From positions 3,994,501 to 4,058,500 of the forward strand of contig NZ_CP014841.1 in assembly GCF_001641285.1 (NCBI RefSeq): DNA of 64,000 bases, given 5' to 3'. Source of the DNA: Dyella thiooxydans (GTDB taxonomy: Bacteria > Pseudomonadota > Gammaproteobacteria > Xanthomonadales > Rhodanobacteraceae). The notes beneath the pieces were generated by a model, which was not told the DNA's origin, did not search any database, and saw only the letters and a list, made by a program, of their open reading frames with translations. Positions 26,745 to 34,365 of the stretch are shown here, in pieces (positions within the stretch are counted from its first letter, which is position 1; every line of letters starts with the position of its first letter). The position numbers and the translations under genes are program-made.

Positions 26745-27542
26745 TCAGATCGGGCGGCCGTGGCTCGTGTCCACGGCGTTCCAGTACCAGTAGAAGTAGC
26801 CGTGCTTGAGCTGCAGCAGGGTGTGGGTCTGGATGCCGCCGTGCTCGATGTCGCCCCAGCAGGCCCGCGCCGAGTTGCGGTTGTTGTGCAGGTCGATGCA
26901 CTCGGGGTCGGGCAGGGCCGGCTTCGGCGGGATGTACAGCGCGGAGCCCTGCGGCACCCACAGGTCGGCCAGGCGGATCCTGCCGAGTTTCGGCCAGTAG
27001 CGTCCCACCGAGATCACCAGCGGGAAGTGCGGGTCGGTGGAGGCGAACACGTGCGGGAAATCGTGGTGTTCCAGGTCGGTGCAGACCACCGACAGCAGCC
27101 GGTTGCCGGTGTTCTGGTAGGGCGACCAGTGCCCGGCGAACACGCCGTACTCGTATTCCACCTGGTCGAGCTGTTCGACCGGGCAGCTCATGCGCACCGC
27201 CTGGCCCTTCTCGACCAGGGTGATGCCGAACGCCGCGGCAACGTCGCGGGTGGCCCACAGCGGCTGGTAGCTCACCTTCTCGGCCACGAAACGCAGCTGG
27301 GTTTCCACGCCATAGGGCGCGTTGGGCTTCACCCCGATCACCTGCGAGACGATGTGCTCATGGCCCATCGCCATCTGCGGGTTGGTCGCAGCAACCTCCA
27401 GCGGCGTGACGCCCTTCGGCGGCCTGGCCCGGTAACAGGGCTTGCCGTTGTCGTTGTAGAAGTAGGGGGTCTTGGTCAGCGAGACTTTCTGCGTCGACTT
27501 GCTGATTTCGAACAAGGGCGGATCAAGGTACCCCTTGGGCAT
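26745..27542 (-). CDS. Conserved-looking hypothetical protein, unrecognised
   Basis: 265 residues, no family recognised. The sequence has a natural protein composition (Tyr, Trp, His and Asn rich in places) unlike the shadow frames around it, and an ATG preceded by GGAG, so it is very likely a real gene. No signal peptide or transmembrane helix is seen; the protein should be cytosolic. Notable stretches are GHEHIVSQVIGVKPN, the aromatic YEYGVFAGHWSPYQNTGNR, CTDLEHHDFPHVF and the C-terminal LKHGYFYWYWNAVDTSHGRP. Several His/Asp clusters (HEH, HHDFPH, THT) could bind metal, but no known metal motif fits. It faces the amidohydrolase convergently and is divergent from the blaI-like gene. Confidence 0.75.
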   Translation of the reverse strand: MPKGYLDPPLFEISKSTQKVSLTKTPYFYNDNGKPCYRARPPKGVTPLEVAATNPQMAMGHEHIVSQVIGVKPNAPYGVETQLRFVAEKVSYQPLWATRDVAAAFGITLVEKGQAVRMSCPVEQLDQVEYEYGVFAGHWSPYQNTGNRLLSVVCTDLEHHDFPHVFASTDPHFPLVISVGRYWPKLGRIRLADLWVPQGSALYIPPKPALPDPECIDLHNNRNSARACWGDIEHGGIQTHTLLQLKHGYFYWYWNAVDTSHGRPI

Positions 27543-27838
27543 CGAATGGCTCCATGGACTCGGATGGGAAAACGGGGCGTTGCGTCGGTGAGGTGGGGGC
27601 GTCGACCTCCGGTGCCTTCACCACCCGGTCGATGGTAGACGGGGTGGATGCCTTCATCCATGGGCGTTTGCGGCCGACGGCGCCGTAATCTTCTGCATGG
27701 CCAGTCGCCATCCATGAGGGCGCCATCCATGCTTGTCAGCTGCTCCGCCAGCGATGCGCCGGCCGCCGCTTCCTCGGGCAACGGCACCGCTCCCGCGCGT
27801 TCGCAAGGGCGCCCGCGACGCTCCAGTGACGCCCATCT
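27543..27838. other. Intergenic region upstream of the BlaI/M56 pair
   Basis: About 300 bases between the divergent genes at 26745-27542 and 27917. No supported gene. The right end merges into the operator/promoter at 27839-27899. The promoter of the minus-strand gene should lie here but no strong box stands out. Confidence 0.5.
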
Positions 27839-27899
27839 ACTATAAACATAGTTGACAAACGGACTAGCCGGCCTAGTATCTACTACAACTCTAGTAGAT
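27839..27899 (+). promoter_or_regulatory. blaI-like promoter with two operator dyads
   Basis: TTGACA (27852-27857) and TAGTAT (27874-27879) with 16-bp spacing form a good promoter. One dyad, ACTAT-N4-ATAGT (27839-27852), touches the -35 box. A second, ATCTACTA-N6-TAGTAGAT with perfect 8-base arms (27878-27899), covers the start site. BlaI/MecI repressors bind TACTA/TAGTA-type dyads, so autorepression of the downstream pair is expected. Confidence 0.75.
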
Positions 27900-27916
27900 G
27901 AGGGCGGGTGGACGTC

Positions 27917-28294
27917 ATGAAGATCTCTCTCACCGACCGCGAGGCCGACGTGATGCAGGCGCTGTGGGATCGCGGCGCATCGACCGTGGCCGAGGTGCGC
28001 GAGCACCTGGCCGACCCGTTGGCGTACACCACCGTGCTGACCGTGCTGCGCACGCTGGAGGCCAAGGGCTACGTGGGCCACGAGGAAGCCGGCCGCGGCC
28101 ATCGCTTCTTCGCCACCGTGAAACAGCAGGCGGCGCGCAAGAACGCGGTGCAGCACCTCACCCAGAAACTGTTCAAGGGCTCCACCGAGCTGCTGTTCTC
28201 GCACCTCGTCTCCGAGCAGAAGCTCAGCGCCGACCAGCTTGCGCGTATGCGTCAGCTGCTGGCCGAACACGTGGACAAGGAGAAGCCGGAATGA
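27917..28294 (+). CDS. blaI: BlaI/MecI/CopY-family repressor
   Basis: 125-residue winged-helix repressor. It begins MKISLTDREADVMQALWDRG and contains AEVREHLADPLAYTTVLTVLRTLEAKGYVGHEEAGRGHRF (the winged helix), then a C-terminal dimerisation helix region (LFSHLVSEQKLSADQLARMRQLL). A GTG nine bases upstream (27908) is an alternative start; the ATG fits the family N-terminus best. The stop overlaps the start of the M56 peptidase gene (ATGA), so the two are coupled. By family precedent the membrane peptidase inactivates this repressor upon signal. The target is probably its own operon via the dyads at 27839-27899. Confidence 0.9.
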   Translation: MKISLTDREADVMQALWDRGASTVAEVREHLADPLAYTTVLTVLRTLEAKGYVGHEEAGRGHRFFATVKQQAARKNAVQHLTQKLFKGSTELLFSHLVSEQKLSADQLARMRQLLAEHVDKEKPE

Positions 28295-29853
28295 TCGCCT
28301 GGATGATCTACGCCACGCTGGTGGCATTGGCGCTGAGCGCGGCCGCATTCACCGCCGAACGCGCGGCGCGGGTGCGCCGCAAGGCCACCCGCAGGGTTTG
28401 GCTTGCGGCGATGCTCGGATCGTTGGCGCTGCCGGCGCTGATCTCTTCGGTGACGCTGCGCCTGCCCGGCATGCTGCAGTCCGGCGCCATGCCGCCGCCG
28501 GTCGTGCTGCGTGATGTCACCTCCATTCCGATGCCGGCCCTGCTGATGCCGCTGGATGGCTCACAGCCATATGGCGCACCCGATCCCGTAGCGATGTGGC
28601 TGCGGACCGGTTGGCTCGTCCTCTCGTTGCTGGCGCTGTGTGCGCTGCTGGTCGGTGCGGCGCTGCTGCAACGGCGCAAGCGCGGTTGGCGCGAAGCCAC
28701 GATGTGCGGCGAACGCGTGCTGGTGGCGGCGGATGCTGGCCCCGCCGTGGCCGGCCTGTGGCAGCCGCGCATCGTGGTGCCGGGGTGGTTGCTGCAGGCG
28801 TCGGAGCAACAGCAACGCGACGTGCTGGCCCACGAGCGTTCGCACCTCGAAGCCGGCGATCCACGTCTCATTGCGCTGGCCGTGACGCTGCTCGCGCTGA
28901 TGCCCTGGAATCCGCTGCTGTGGTGGCAGTTCCGCCGGCTGCGCCGCGCGATCGAAGTGGACTGCGATGCCCGCGTGCTGCGCGGCGGCCGCGACCCCGT
29001 CGCGTACTGCGAAACGCTGCTGCAGGTGGGGCAGTGCCAGTCCTCCCGGATCGGCCTGGTCCCGGCCATGTCGGAATCCGGCTCCTTCCTGGAACAGAGG
29101 ATCAAGCTCATGCTGACCAAGCGAAACAAATGGGCCGGCGTATCGGCGCTGGTGCTGGTGTGTGCCTCGTTTGGCATGACCGTGTTCGCGGCGCAGGTGA
29201 CGCCGCCGGGCGGCGCAGCACCGGAGGTGAAGGACGCGGTCACGCTGCCGCCGACCGTGCTGGATCGCTACGTCGGCTTCTACAAGATCGGCGCGATCTC
29301 CAGGGTCGCGGTCACCCGCTCCGGCAACGGCCTGGTCATCGCGATCAGTGCGCAGATGGCGGCACCCAGGCCGTTCTATGCGGTGCCGCTGGGCGCCGAC
29401 CGCTTCGCGGTCCAGGGAAAACCTGCGATCGCGCATTTCGTCATGGACGCCAGCGGGCACGCCCAGCGCATGGTTCTCGAGATGCATGGCGAAACCGTGC
29501 TGGACACGCAGCGCATCGATGCCAGCGAGGCAGGGCGGATCGACGCCGCATTGGCCAAACGTATCCGCGACGAGCAGCCATACCCGGGTAGTTTGAAGGC
29601 GCTGCAGCTCCTGCTGCGCGATCCCTTCGACGGCGCCGGCATGAGCAAGGACCTGGCGAGGATCCGTCAGAAGCAGCGCACCTCGCGCGAACAGTACCTC
29701 GCCGAACTCGGCCCGGTGCTCTCGTACACCTTCACCGGCGTCAACCAGTACGGCGACGACGTGTACTCGGTGAAGCATGCCCACGGTACGGAAACCATCG
29801 CCTTGGTGGTCGACCCCGACGGCACGCTGGCGAGAGCGTTCCGCCACCGCTGA
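28291..29853 (+). CDS. M56 (BlaR1-like) membrane metallopeptidase with non-PBP C-terminal domain
   Basis: 520-residue sensor-peptidase paired with the BlaI-like repressor. N-terminal helices (about 3-22, 36-54, 104-126) anchor an M56 protease domain with the zinc motif HERSH at 181-185 and the conserved EVDCDARVLRG. A further helix (AGVSALVLVCASFGMTVFAA) crosses to a periplasmic domain of about 190 residues. This domain lacks the penicillin-binding SxxK/SxN/KTG motifs of BlaR1/MecR1. It instead looks like DUF3471 (YVGFYKI, FAVQGKP, VMDASGHAQRMVLEMHG) followed by a small alpha/beta segment ending VVDPDGTLARAF, as seen in some serine-hydrolase C-termini. The inducing signal is therefore probably not a covalently bound beta-lactam. 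Confidence 0.88.
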   Translation: MIAWMIYATLVALALSAAAFTAERAARVRRKATRRVWLAAMLGSLALPALISSVTLRLPGMLQSGAMPPPVVLRDVTSIPMPALLMPLDGSQPYGAPDPVAMWLRTGWLVLSLLALCALLVGAALLQRRKRGWREATMCGERVLVAADAGPAVAGLWQPRIVVPGWLLQASEQQQRDVLAHERSHLEAGDPRLIALAVTLLALMPWNPLLWWQFRRLRRAIEVDCDARVLRGGRDPVAYCETLLQVGQCQSSRIGLVPAMSESGSFLEQRIKLMLTKRNKWAGVSALVLVCASFGMTVFAAQVTPPGGAAPEVKDAVTLPPTVLDRYVGFYKIGAISRVAVTRSGNGLVIAISAQMAAPRPFYAVPLGADRFAVQGKPAIAHFVMDASGHAQRMVLEMHGETVLDTQRIDASEAGRIDAALAKRIRDEQPYPGSLKALQLLLRDPFDGAGMSKDLARIRQKQRTSREQYLAELGPVLSYTFTGVNQYGDDVYSVKHAHGTETIALVVDPDGTLARAFRHR

Positions 29854-30000
29854 TCCACTGCGTTCAACTGTCGCAAGCCGGGCGCTCCCCACGCCCGGCC
29901 TCGACCGCCCTCCACCCGTTCATGCACCTCCGCGGCCGTCCCCCGACGACCGCCAGGGCAGCGCTTTGCCCGGCCACTCCCCCACAGCAGGAGCCATGCC

Positions 30001-30546
30001 ATGGAAAACCGCACCGTTCTGCACCGTGCCATCGTCGCCGCGGCCATCAGCCTGGTCGCCTCCGCTGCCTTCGCCTCACCCGCCTCGCCGGGCCATCGGA
30101 CTGACGAGGCCTGGCTACGCCAGACCCTCGCCGCGCGTGAAGCCGCACTGACCCGTGCCTACGACACCTGCAACCTGCACGCGCTGCGCGCCAGCGTATT
30201 CGCCGGCACCCGCGTCGCGACGCCCGACGGCCACCGCATCGACCCGCTCACCGAGGCGCGCGACCGCATCTGCGGACGCCTGCGTCGGGAGGTGGTGCCC
30301 GGCAGTCTGTCGGTGCGTGCGGTGGGCGACGACAGCGCGCTGGTCAGCGGGGTGCAGCGTTTCTGCGCCATCGACGACCGCCCCTGTGCCGCACCGGGTG
30401 GGCGGTTCGTCCAGCTGTGGACGCTGGACCACGGGCAGTGGCGGATGGGGTGGATGAAACGCTCCGGCGGCTTGCCGCCCGCATCGGAGGCATCAACCGC
30501 CGCGCCTGCCCCTGGCCCGGAAGCGACGCCCAGGAGCGCACCCTGA
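30001..30546 (+). CDS. Exported NTF2-like (DUF4440-type) protein, hypothetical
   Basis: 181-residue protein with a signal peptide (AIVAAAISLVASAAFA) and an NTF2/SnoaL-like core: a helix REAALTRAYDTCNLHALRA, then strands VATPDGHRID, LSVRAVGDDSALVSGVQRF and RFVQLWTLDHGQWRMGWMKRS. This layout resembles DUF4440 proteins. Four cysteines may form disulfides in the periplasm. The tail is alanine- and proline-rich. AGGAG precedes the ATG by eight bases. It follows the M56 gene by 147 bases on the same strand. No function can be assigned. Confidence 0.7.
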   Translation: MENRTVLHRAIVAAAISLVASAAFASPASPGHRTDEAWLRQTLAAREAALTRAYDTCNLHALRASVFAGTRVATPDGHRIDPLTEARDRICGRLRREVVPGSLSVRAVGDDSALVSGVQRFCAIDDRPCAAPGGRFVQLWTLDHGQWRMGWMKRSGGLPPASEASTAAPAPGPEATPRSAP

Positions 30547-30584
30547 CGCCTGCCTTGGCGAAGCATTCATCGAAGTCGAGGGAT

Positions 30585-31022
30585 CTAGCCGACCACCGCA
30601 GGAGCCTTGCCAACGAACAGCATGCTTGCCGGTGACCAGTAGATCACCGTCAACAACCACATGTGGACAAAGCCAGTCAGGCCACCGACGAACAGACTCA
30701 ATGGCCCGAACACGGCCTCGCCGCGTAGTGGGGCAGCAAGTAATGCCAGCAACAATGCGACAGCCAGGAGGTGTCGCCCCCAGGTCCTGAGCATGAACGT
30801 GCCCACGATGCCAAGCGTCAGCAGGGCAAGCTGAGCCAGCGCGACGATCTCCAGCAGCCACACGGGAACGAGCAAACCCTGATAGTTCCAGCTGCCGGCA
30901 CGGTGTGCGACGGAGCCGAGGTAGCCGTGTTGTTCAGCCCATATCGACAGCATGGTCGCTGCGCAAAGCATGCCGAGCGCTACGCAGGTCGTGCGGATCT
31001 GGGTGCGGGTAACCGTGAGCAT
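30585..31022 (-). CDS. Four-helix inner-membrane protein, hypothetical
   Basis: 145 residues with four predicted helices: residues 10-28 (TTCVALGMLCAATMLSIWA), about 52-78 (VPVWLLEIVALAQLALLTLG), 83-97 and 105-127. The start MLTVTRTQIR (ATG 31022) is preceded by GGATGGGA. No family recognised; the mild tryptophan enrichment in loops is typical of small membrane proteins. It converges on the NTF2-like gene. Confidence 0.6.
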   Translation of the reverse strand: MLTVTRTQIRTTCVALGMLCAATMLSIWAEQHGYLGSVAHRAGSWNYQGLLVPVWLLEIVALAQLALLTLGIVGTFMLRTWGRHLLAVALLLALLAAPLRGEAVFGPLSLFVGGLTGFVHMWLLTVIYWSPASMLFVGKAPAVVG

Positions 31023-31189
31023 GGAGATCCCATCCTTGAAGGTGATGCTTCGACGACAACGCCGAAAATCGGGGCCAGAAATGCGTGACTCGGAGCGCAC
31101 GTGCGCGTGAGCGAAAAGGTGCGATATCGACTCTGGACCCTTTCATGGGGCTGGATTCGAGTCGCGCGACGGGTCGGGCTGCTGCCGGG

Positions 31190-31381
31190 TCAGTCCTTGA
31201 CCATCGCCTGGAAAAGGTAGTGATGCGCGCCGCCCTTGAATCCCTCCACGGCCAGGCCTCCCTGCGGCCGCCATCCCTCGCGCATGGCGCGGTTGACCTG
31301 TTCGGTCAGGTCCCTGGCGGCCTGTTCCACATCGGTCCCGAGGAACTTCGTCGCGTTGACCCGCAAGATCTGATACTGCAT
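31190..31381 (-). CDS. Small DUF1737/DUF4177-like protein
   Basis: 63 residues: MQYQILRVNATKFLG, a helix EQAARDLTEQVNRAMREG, then WRPQGGLAVEGF and HHYLFQAMVKD. The pattern of a strand, a helix ending in GW.PQGG, and a final strand of alternating hydrophobics is that of DUF1737/DUF4177 proteins. Cytosolic; function unknown. Flanked by gaps of 167 and 180 bases with no other gene. Confidence 0.75.
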   Translation of the reverse strand: MQYQILRVNATKFLGTDVEQAARDLTEQVNRAMREGWRPQGGLAVEGFKGGAHHYLFQAMVKD

Positions 31382-31561
31382 GCCTCATCCCTTCTGCCAA
31401 TGCTGGGCGCCCACGCCACGGGTTCCGGTGGCGTGCCGTCCAGTCTAGCCGCATGGCGCAATGCCCTTTGCCGCGCTGGCGTATCGGTACTCGTTCGGAG
31501 TGGATTCGGGCAGGTGACCTTGGACCCTCTATTCGATCGCGAGCGGCCGTCCAAGGCCGAA

Positions 31562-32011
31562 TCAGCGGCCTTCGCCTCCTCGGACGGGCGAACCCTTGAC
31601 GAAGCGGCGCTCGTCGACGGCGTACCCGACCGCCTGGTAGAACGCATGCGCTGCTGGCCGATGATCGCCACTGGTGACCTCGATGCGAATCGCCCCGGCA
31701 CCCCACGCCCATGCCTCGACAGCCTGCACCAGCATCCGGCCGACGCCGGTTCCCTGCGCGGCCTTGCAGACGGCGAGTGCGGTGATGCGAATGAGGTAAC
31801 CGCTGACGTGGAAGAGCGGCAGGCGGTGAGCGCTGGCCACGCCGAGCACCCGGCCGCCACCATCTTCGGCGACGAATACCCGGTCGTCGGTGCTGGTGGA
31901 GAAATCCCGCAAACGTTCGACCACCAGCTCCTCAGCTGTGTCGTATCCAAGCTCCGCCAGGCATGAGGCGATAGCCGCCGTGTCTCGAGGAACTGCTATC
32001 CGTGCATGCAT
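31562..32011 (-). CDS. GNAT-family N-acetyltransferase
   Basis: 149-residue acetyl-CoA-dependent transferase. The GNAT core is clear: strand IRITALAVCKAAQGTGVGRML, with the acetyl-CoA pyrophosphate loop Q-G-T-G-V-G, followed by helix LVQAVEAWAW, the IRIEVTSGDHRPAAHAFYQAVGY segment (motif B) and a final ERRFVKGS. The ATG at 32011 was preferred because GGGGGAG lies six bases upstream; a second in-frame ATG 30 bases earlier lacks one. The substrate cannot be predicted. Confidence 0.88.
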   Translation of the reverse strand: MHARIAVPRDTAAIASCLAELGYDTAEELVVERLRDFSTSTDDRVFVAEDGGGRVLGVASAHRLPLFHVSGYLIRITALAVCKAAQGTGVGRMLVQAVEAWAWGAGAIRIEVTSGDHRPAAHAFYQAVGYAVDERRFVKGSPVRGGEGR

Positions 32012-32275
32012 TGGCTCCCCCGCGAATACCTTCTGATCCACTTCAGATGGGCTAGGTAAGCGAATTTGGCCCGAGTGACGGCGGTCGAATTTAATTGGCC
32101 TTGACCCTGTCTTCCGATCAGCACTGATGAAGGAGAGTGTGCAGCAATTTGGTAAGTCGACGTGATGAGCCAGAGATGCGTCAGTGGGGCCTCATTCCGA
32201 CCAGAAAGTGCTCCTGGAAATGCACTCTGTCTGGGTTTTGGTTGTAGATCCATATCACGGTGACGAGGGCCTGAT
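32012..32275. other. Lower-GC intergenic stretch
   Basis: The region from here to 33011 is visibly poorer in G+C than the rest of the window. A weak minus-strand frame (up to 106 residues ending near 31996) has no recognisable features and overlaps the GNAT start, so it is not called. No RNA gene or repeat was recognised. Confidence 0.5.
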
Positions 32276-32312
32276 AAAAAAGCGGGAGCATGAGATATCA
32301 CATGCTCCCGCT
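32276..32312 (-). terminator. Rho-independent terminator after the small four-cysteine protein
   Basis: Perfect 12-bp stem AGCGGGAGCATG / CATGCTCCCGCT (32281-32292 with 32301-32312, eight-base loop), followed on the minus strand by six U. It starts 20 bases after the stop at 32332. A classical intrinsic terminator, which supports the small upstream gene being transcribed. Confidence 0.92.
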
Positions 32313-32331
32313 CCAAACTCGACCAACTAGG

Positions 32332-32586
32332 TTACCTTGAAGAAGGTGTGCGCTTGAACGGCACCAGGGCCGTCAGATTGTTCGGTGGGGAAGGCAAGCT
32401 GATGCATTCCTGGAAGGCCGCGCTGCATTCGGTCGGGCTTATTCCAGAAGCGATGCACTGCCGGTATTCGATTTTGCAGCCGATGCCACCACCAGGGAGG
32501 TTGGCTGAAGCAGTGCTACTGGCCGCCATGCCAACTGCGAACAGAACACATGATACAGAGAAGATTGCTGTGCTTTTGCTCATCAT
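32332..32586 (-). CDS. Small secreted protein with twin CX6C motif, hypothetical
   Basis: 84 residues, or 83 from the second of two adjacent ATGs; AAAGGA lies just upstream. A signal peptide (IFSVSCVLFAVGMAASSTASA) is followed by a mature part of about 56 residues. Four cysteines at 37, 44, 54 and 61 are spaced symmetrically, CX6C-X9-CX6C, with helix-forming residues between, suggesting a disulfide-linked helical hairpin. The tail is proline-rich and basic (SPPNNLTALVPFKRTPSSR). No family recognised. It has its own strong terminator and lies in a lower-GC stretch. A role as a secreted peptide or toxin is only a guess. Confidence 0.65.
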   Translation of the reverse strand: MMSKSTAIFSVSCVLFAVGMAASSTASANLPGGGIGCKIEYRQCIASGISPTECSAAFQECISLPSPPNNLTALVPFKRTPSSR

Positions 32587-33011
32587 TTCGTCCTTTGAAG
32601 TAGATGGCCTGCCCTGCTTTTTGAAAATAGCATGAATTTCTTGGGCGACGTAAGCGGTCCGCGGCTGAAGTGGGGAGTTGCCTCCCTGCAACCCAAAGGA
32701 TGAACTGTTTTTTCGTTCGCCTACGACTGTCCCGATGCTGCTCGGGGGCTAGATTTCGTCGGTTATTCCTCAGCTGACGCGCTAGCCGAATGGTCAGGGT
32801 AAGGTTTGCTTTCGACGGTGGACTCAATGGATCCCTGTCAGGTGTCTCACAAGCCAAGCTGGATGCCGGTGCCCGACCGTTGAACGAACGACCCAAGAAG
32901 ACGTCGGGCTACGAGACGCCAGCGGAGCGAGATCGAGATCAACAGACAGTTGCATCGATCAGTGGAATGCAAGGTCGATATCAGTCACTCCACACCCCTG
33001 ATGAATGCGGC
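32587..33011. other. Gene-free lower-GC region
   Basis: It should contain the promoter of the four-cysteine gene; TATTTT on the minus strand near 32620-32625 is a possible -10 but no matching -35 is evident. A 126-residue minus frame across 32516-32896 overlaps that gene and has no family resemblance. I see no tRNA, repeat or transposon remnant. Confidence 0.5.
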
Positions 33012-34355
33012 TCAAGCCTTCCTTTCCCTCAACCTACGCAAAATCTCCTCCCGCGCCTCCCGTAATATCGAATCCCGGTCCAAGCTTTCCACTACGTCCG
33101 CGACGGCGCGCTTGGCGCCCAGCGCCCCCCAGGATTTGCCGGCGACGAGGTAGCGTTCGGCGGCGCGGCCGATCAGCACGGTGGCGTAGTAGCCCATGGC
33201 GCCCTGGGCGGCGGCGGTGACGAGGACGGAGAGGCCGGCGCTGACGCCCTTGAGCGCGGAGGCGACCAGTTGCATGCCCCAGATCGCGCCCATCAGGGCG
33301 ATCAGCTGCGCGGAGATAGTCGCGACCAGGCGGCCGGATTCGGCGCGGGTCAGCGGCAGGCCGTAGACGCGGGAGAGCTGCACCACCATCGCGGCATCGA
33401 GTCCGGCGGCGGCGAGCAGGTCGGCCACCGGCACCGGGTTGAGTGCGACAGCCAGGCCCTTGGCCAGGGCGTAGTTGCGGATGAGCTGGGCGGCGACGCT
33501 CCGGCGGGTTTCGGCGATGCGCGCGCTGACCTGGTCGGTGAGGCGGCTGGCGTGCAGGCCGGCGTTGAGCGCGGTGAGCGTGCGGCCTTCGCGTTCGGCG
33601 ATGGCGCGCAAGCGTTCGCGCAGGGCGGCGACCTGCGGTGGCAGCGGTTCCAGGCGTTCGCCGTGTTCGTCGACCACACGCCGGGGCGAGGGGCGTGCGG
33701 CGACGGCGAGCACGTCGTCCGGCGCGACCAGGCCGACGACTTTGCCGCGCAGGTGCTCGAGCAGGTCGGCGCGTTCGCTTTCGCCGTAGCGGTCGGCCTT
33801 GTTCAGCGCCAGCAGCAGCGGACGCTGGGTGGCGGCGAGGGTGCACAGGGCGTCGAGTTCGTCGCGGGTGAGGTCGCCGTCGCAGACGAACACCACCAGG
33901 TCGCTGATCTCGGCCACTTCGAAGGCGAGCCGTTCACGCGTTTCGCCGTCCAGTTCGTTGATGCCGGGCGTGTCGACCAGCACCAGGCCATCGGCGGCGG
34001 CCTCGTCCAGCGGCGCCTGCGTCGCCTCGGTGGTGGTGCCGTGGAGTACGCCGACCGCGAAGGCTTCGCGGCCGAGCAACGCATTACCCAGCGCCGACTT
34101 GCCGGCGGAGACGCGGCCGAATACGGCGACGTGCAGCTCGCCGTGCTCCAGCCGTCTGAGCATCGCCTCGACGCGGGCAAAGTCGGCCGCCATCGCCTCG
34201 CGCACGCTGGACGGGATCTGCGGATCGTCCAGCAGGTGGCGCAGGCTGTCGGCGACGCGGGTGGGCGCATCGCCGTCGGGACGGCGGGGCGGCGCATCCG
34301 CCCGGACCGGCGTGAACCGGTCGCGCAGGCGTTGCCACCAGCCGCCGCCTGCCAT
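33012..34355 (-). CDS. Dynamin-like/Era-like GTPase with DUF697 domain
   Basis: 447-residue membrane-associated GTPase. The G domain has P-loop GRVSAGKS (80-87), a GTTTEAT switch I, DTPG (128-131) and NKAD (185-188). After a variable helical segment comes a DUF697 (YcjF-like) module, marked by NPVPVADLLAAAGLDAAMVVQLSRVYGLPL, then hydrophobic stretches (ALMGAIWGMQLVASAL, AGLSVLVTAAAQGAMGYYATVL) that insert in the membrane. A basic N-terminal RLRDRFTPVRADAPPRR precedes. Starts 10 bases after the YceI stop upstream, so it is the last gene of a five-gene minus-strand run. A second DUF697 GTPase heads that run. Function unknown; relatives are tied to envelope stress. Confidence 0.85.
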   Translation of the reverse strand: MAGGGWWQRLRDRFTPVRADAPPRRPDGDAPTRVADSLRHLLDDPQIPSSVREAMAADFARVEAMLRRLEHGELHVAVFGRVSAGKSALGNALLGREAFAVGVLHGTTTEATQAPLDEAAADGLVLVDTPGINELDGETRERLAFEVAEISDLVVFVCDGDLTRDELDALCTLAATQRPLLLALNKADRYGESERADLLEHLRGKVVGLVAPDDVLAVAARPSPRRVVDEHGERLEPLPPQVAALRERLRAIAEREGRTLTALNAGLHASRLTDQVSARIAETRRSVAAQLIRNYALAKGLAVALNPVPVADLLAAAGLDAAMVVQLSRVYGLPLTRAESGRLVATISAQLIALMGAIWGMQLVASALKGVSAGLSVLVTAAAQGAMGYYATVLIGRAAERYLVAGKSWGALGAKRAVADVVESLDRDSILREAREEILRRLRERKA

Positions 34356-34365
34356 CGTGCCGGGC

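Noticed and set aside
32516-32896. 126-aa minus-strand frame beginning MGRSFNGRAPASS, considered as a gene or a translated tRNA remnant
   Set aside because: It overlaps the four-cysteine gene in another frame, and no cloverleaf or T-loop sequence could be found in the underlying DNA.
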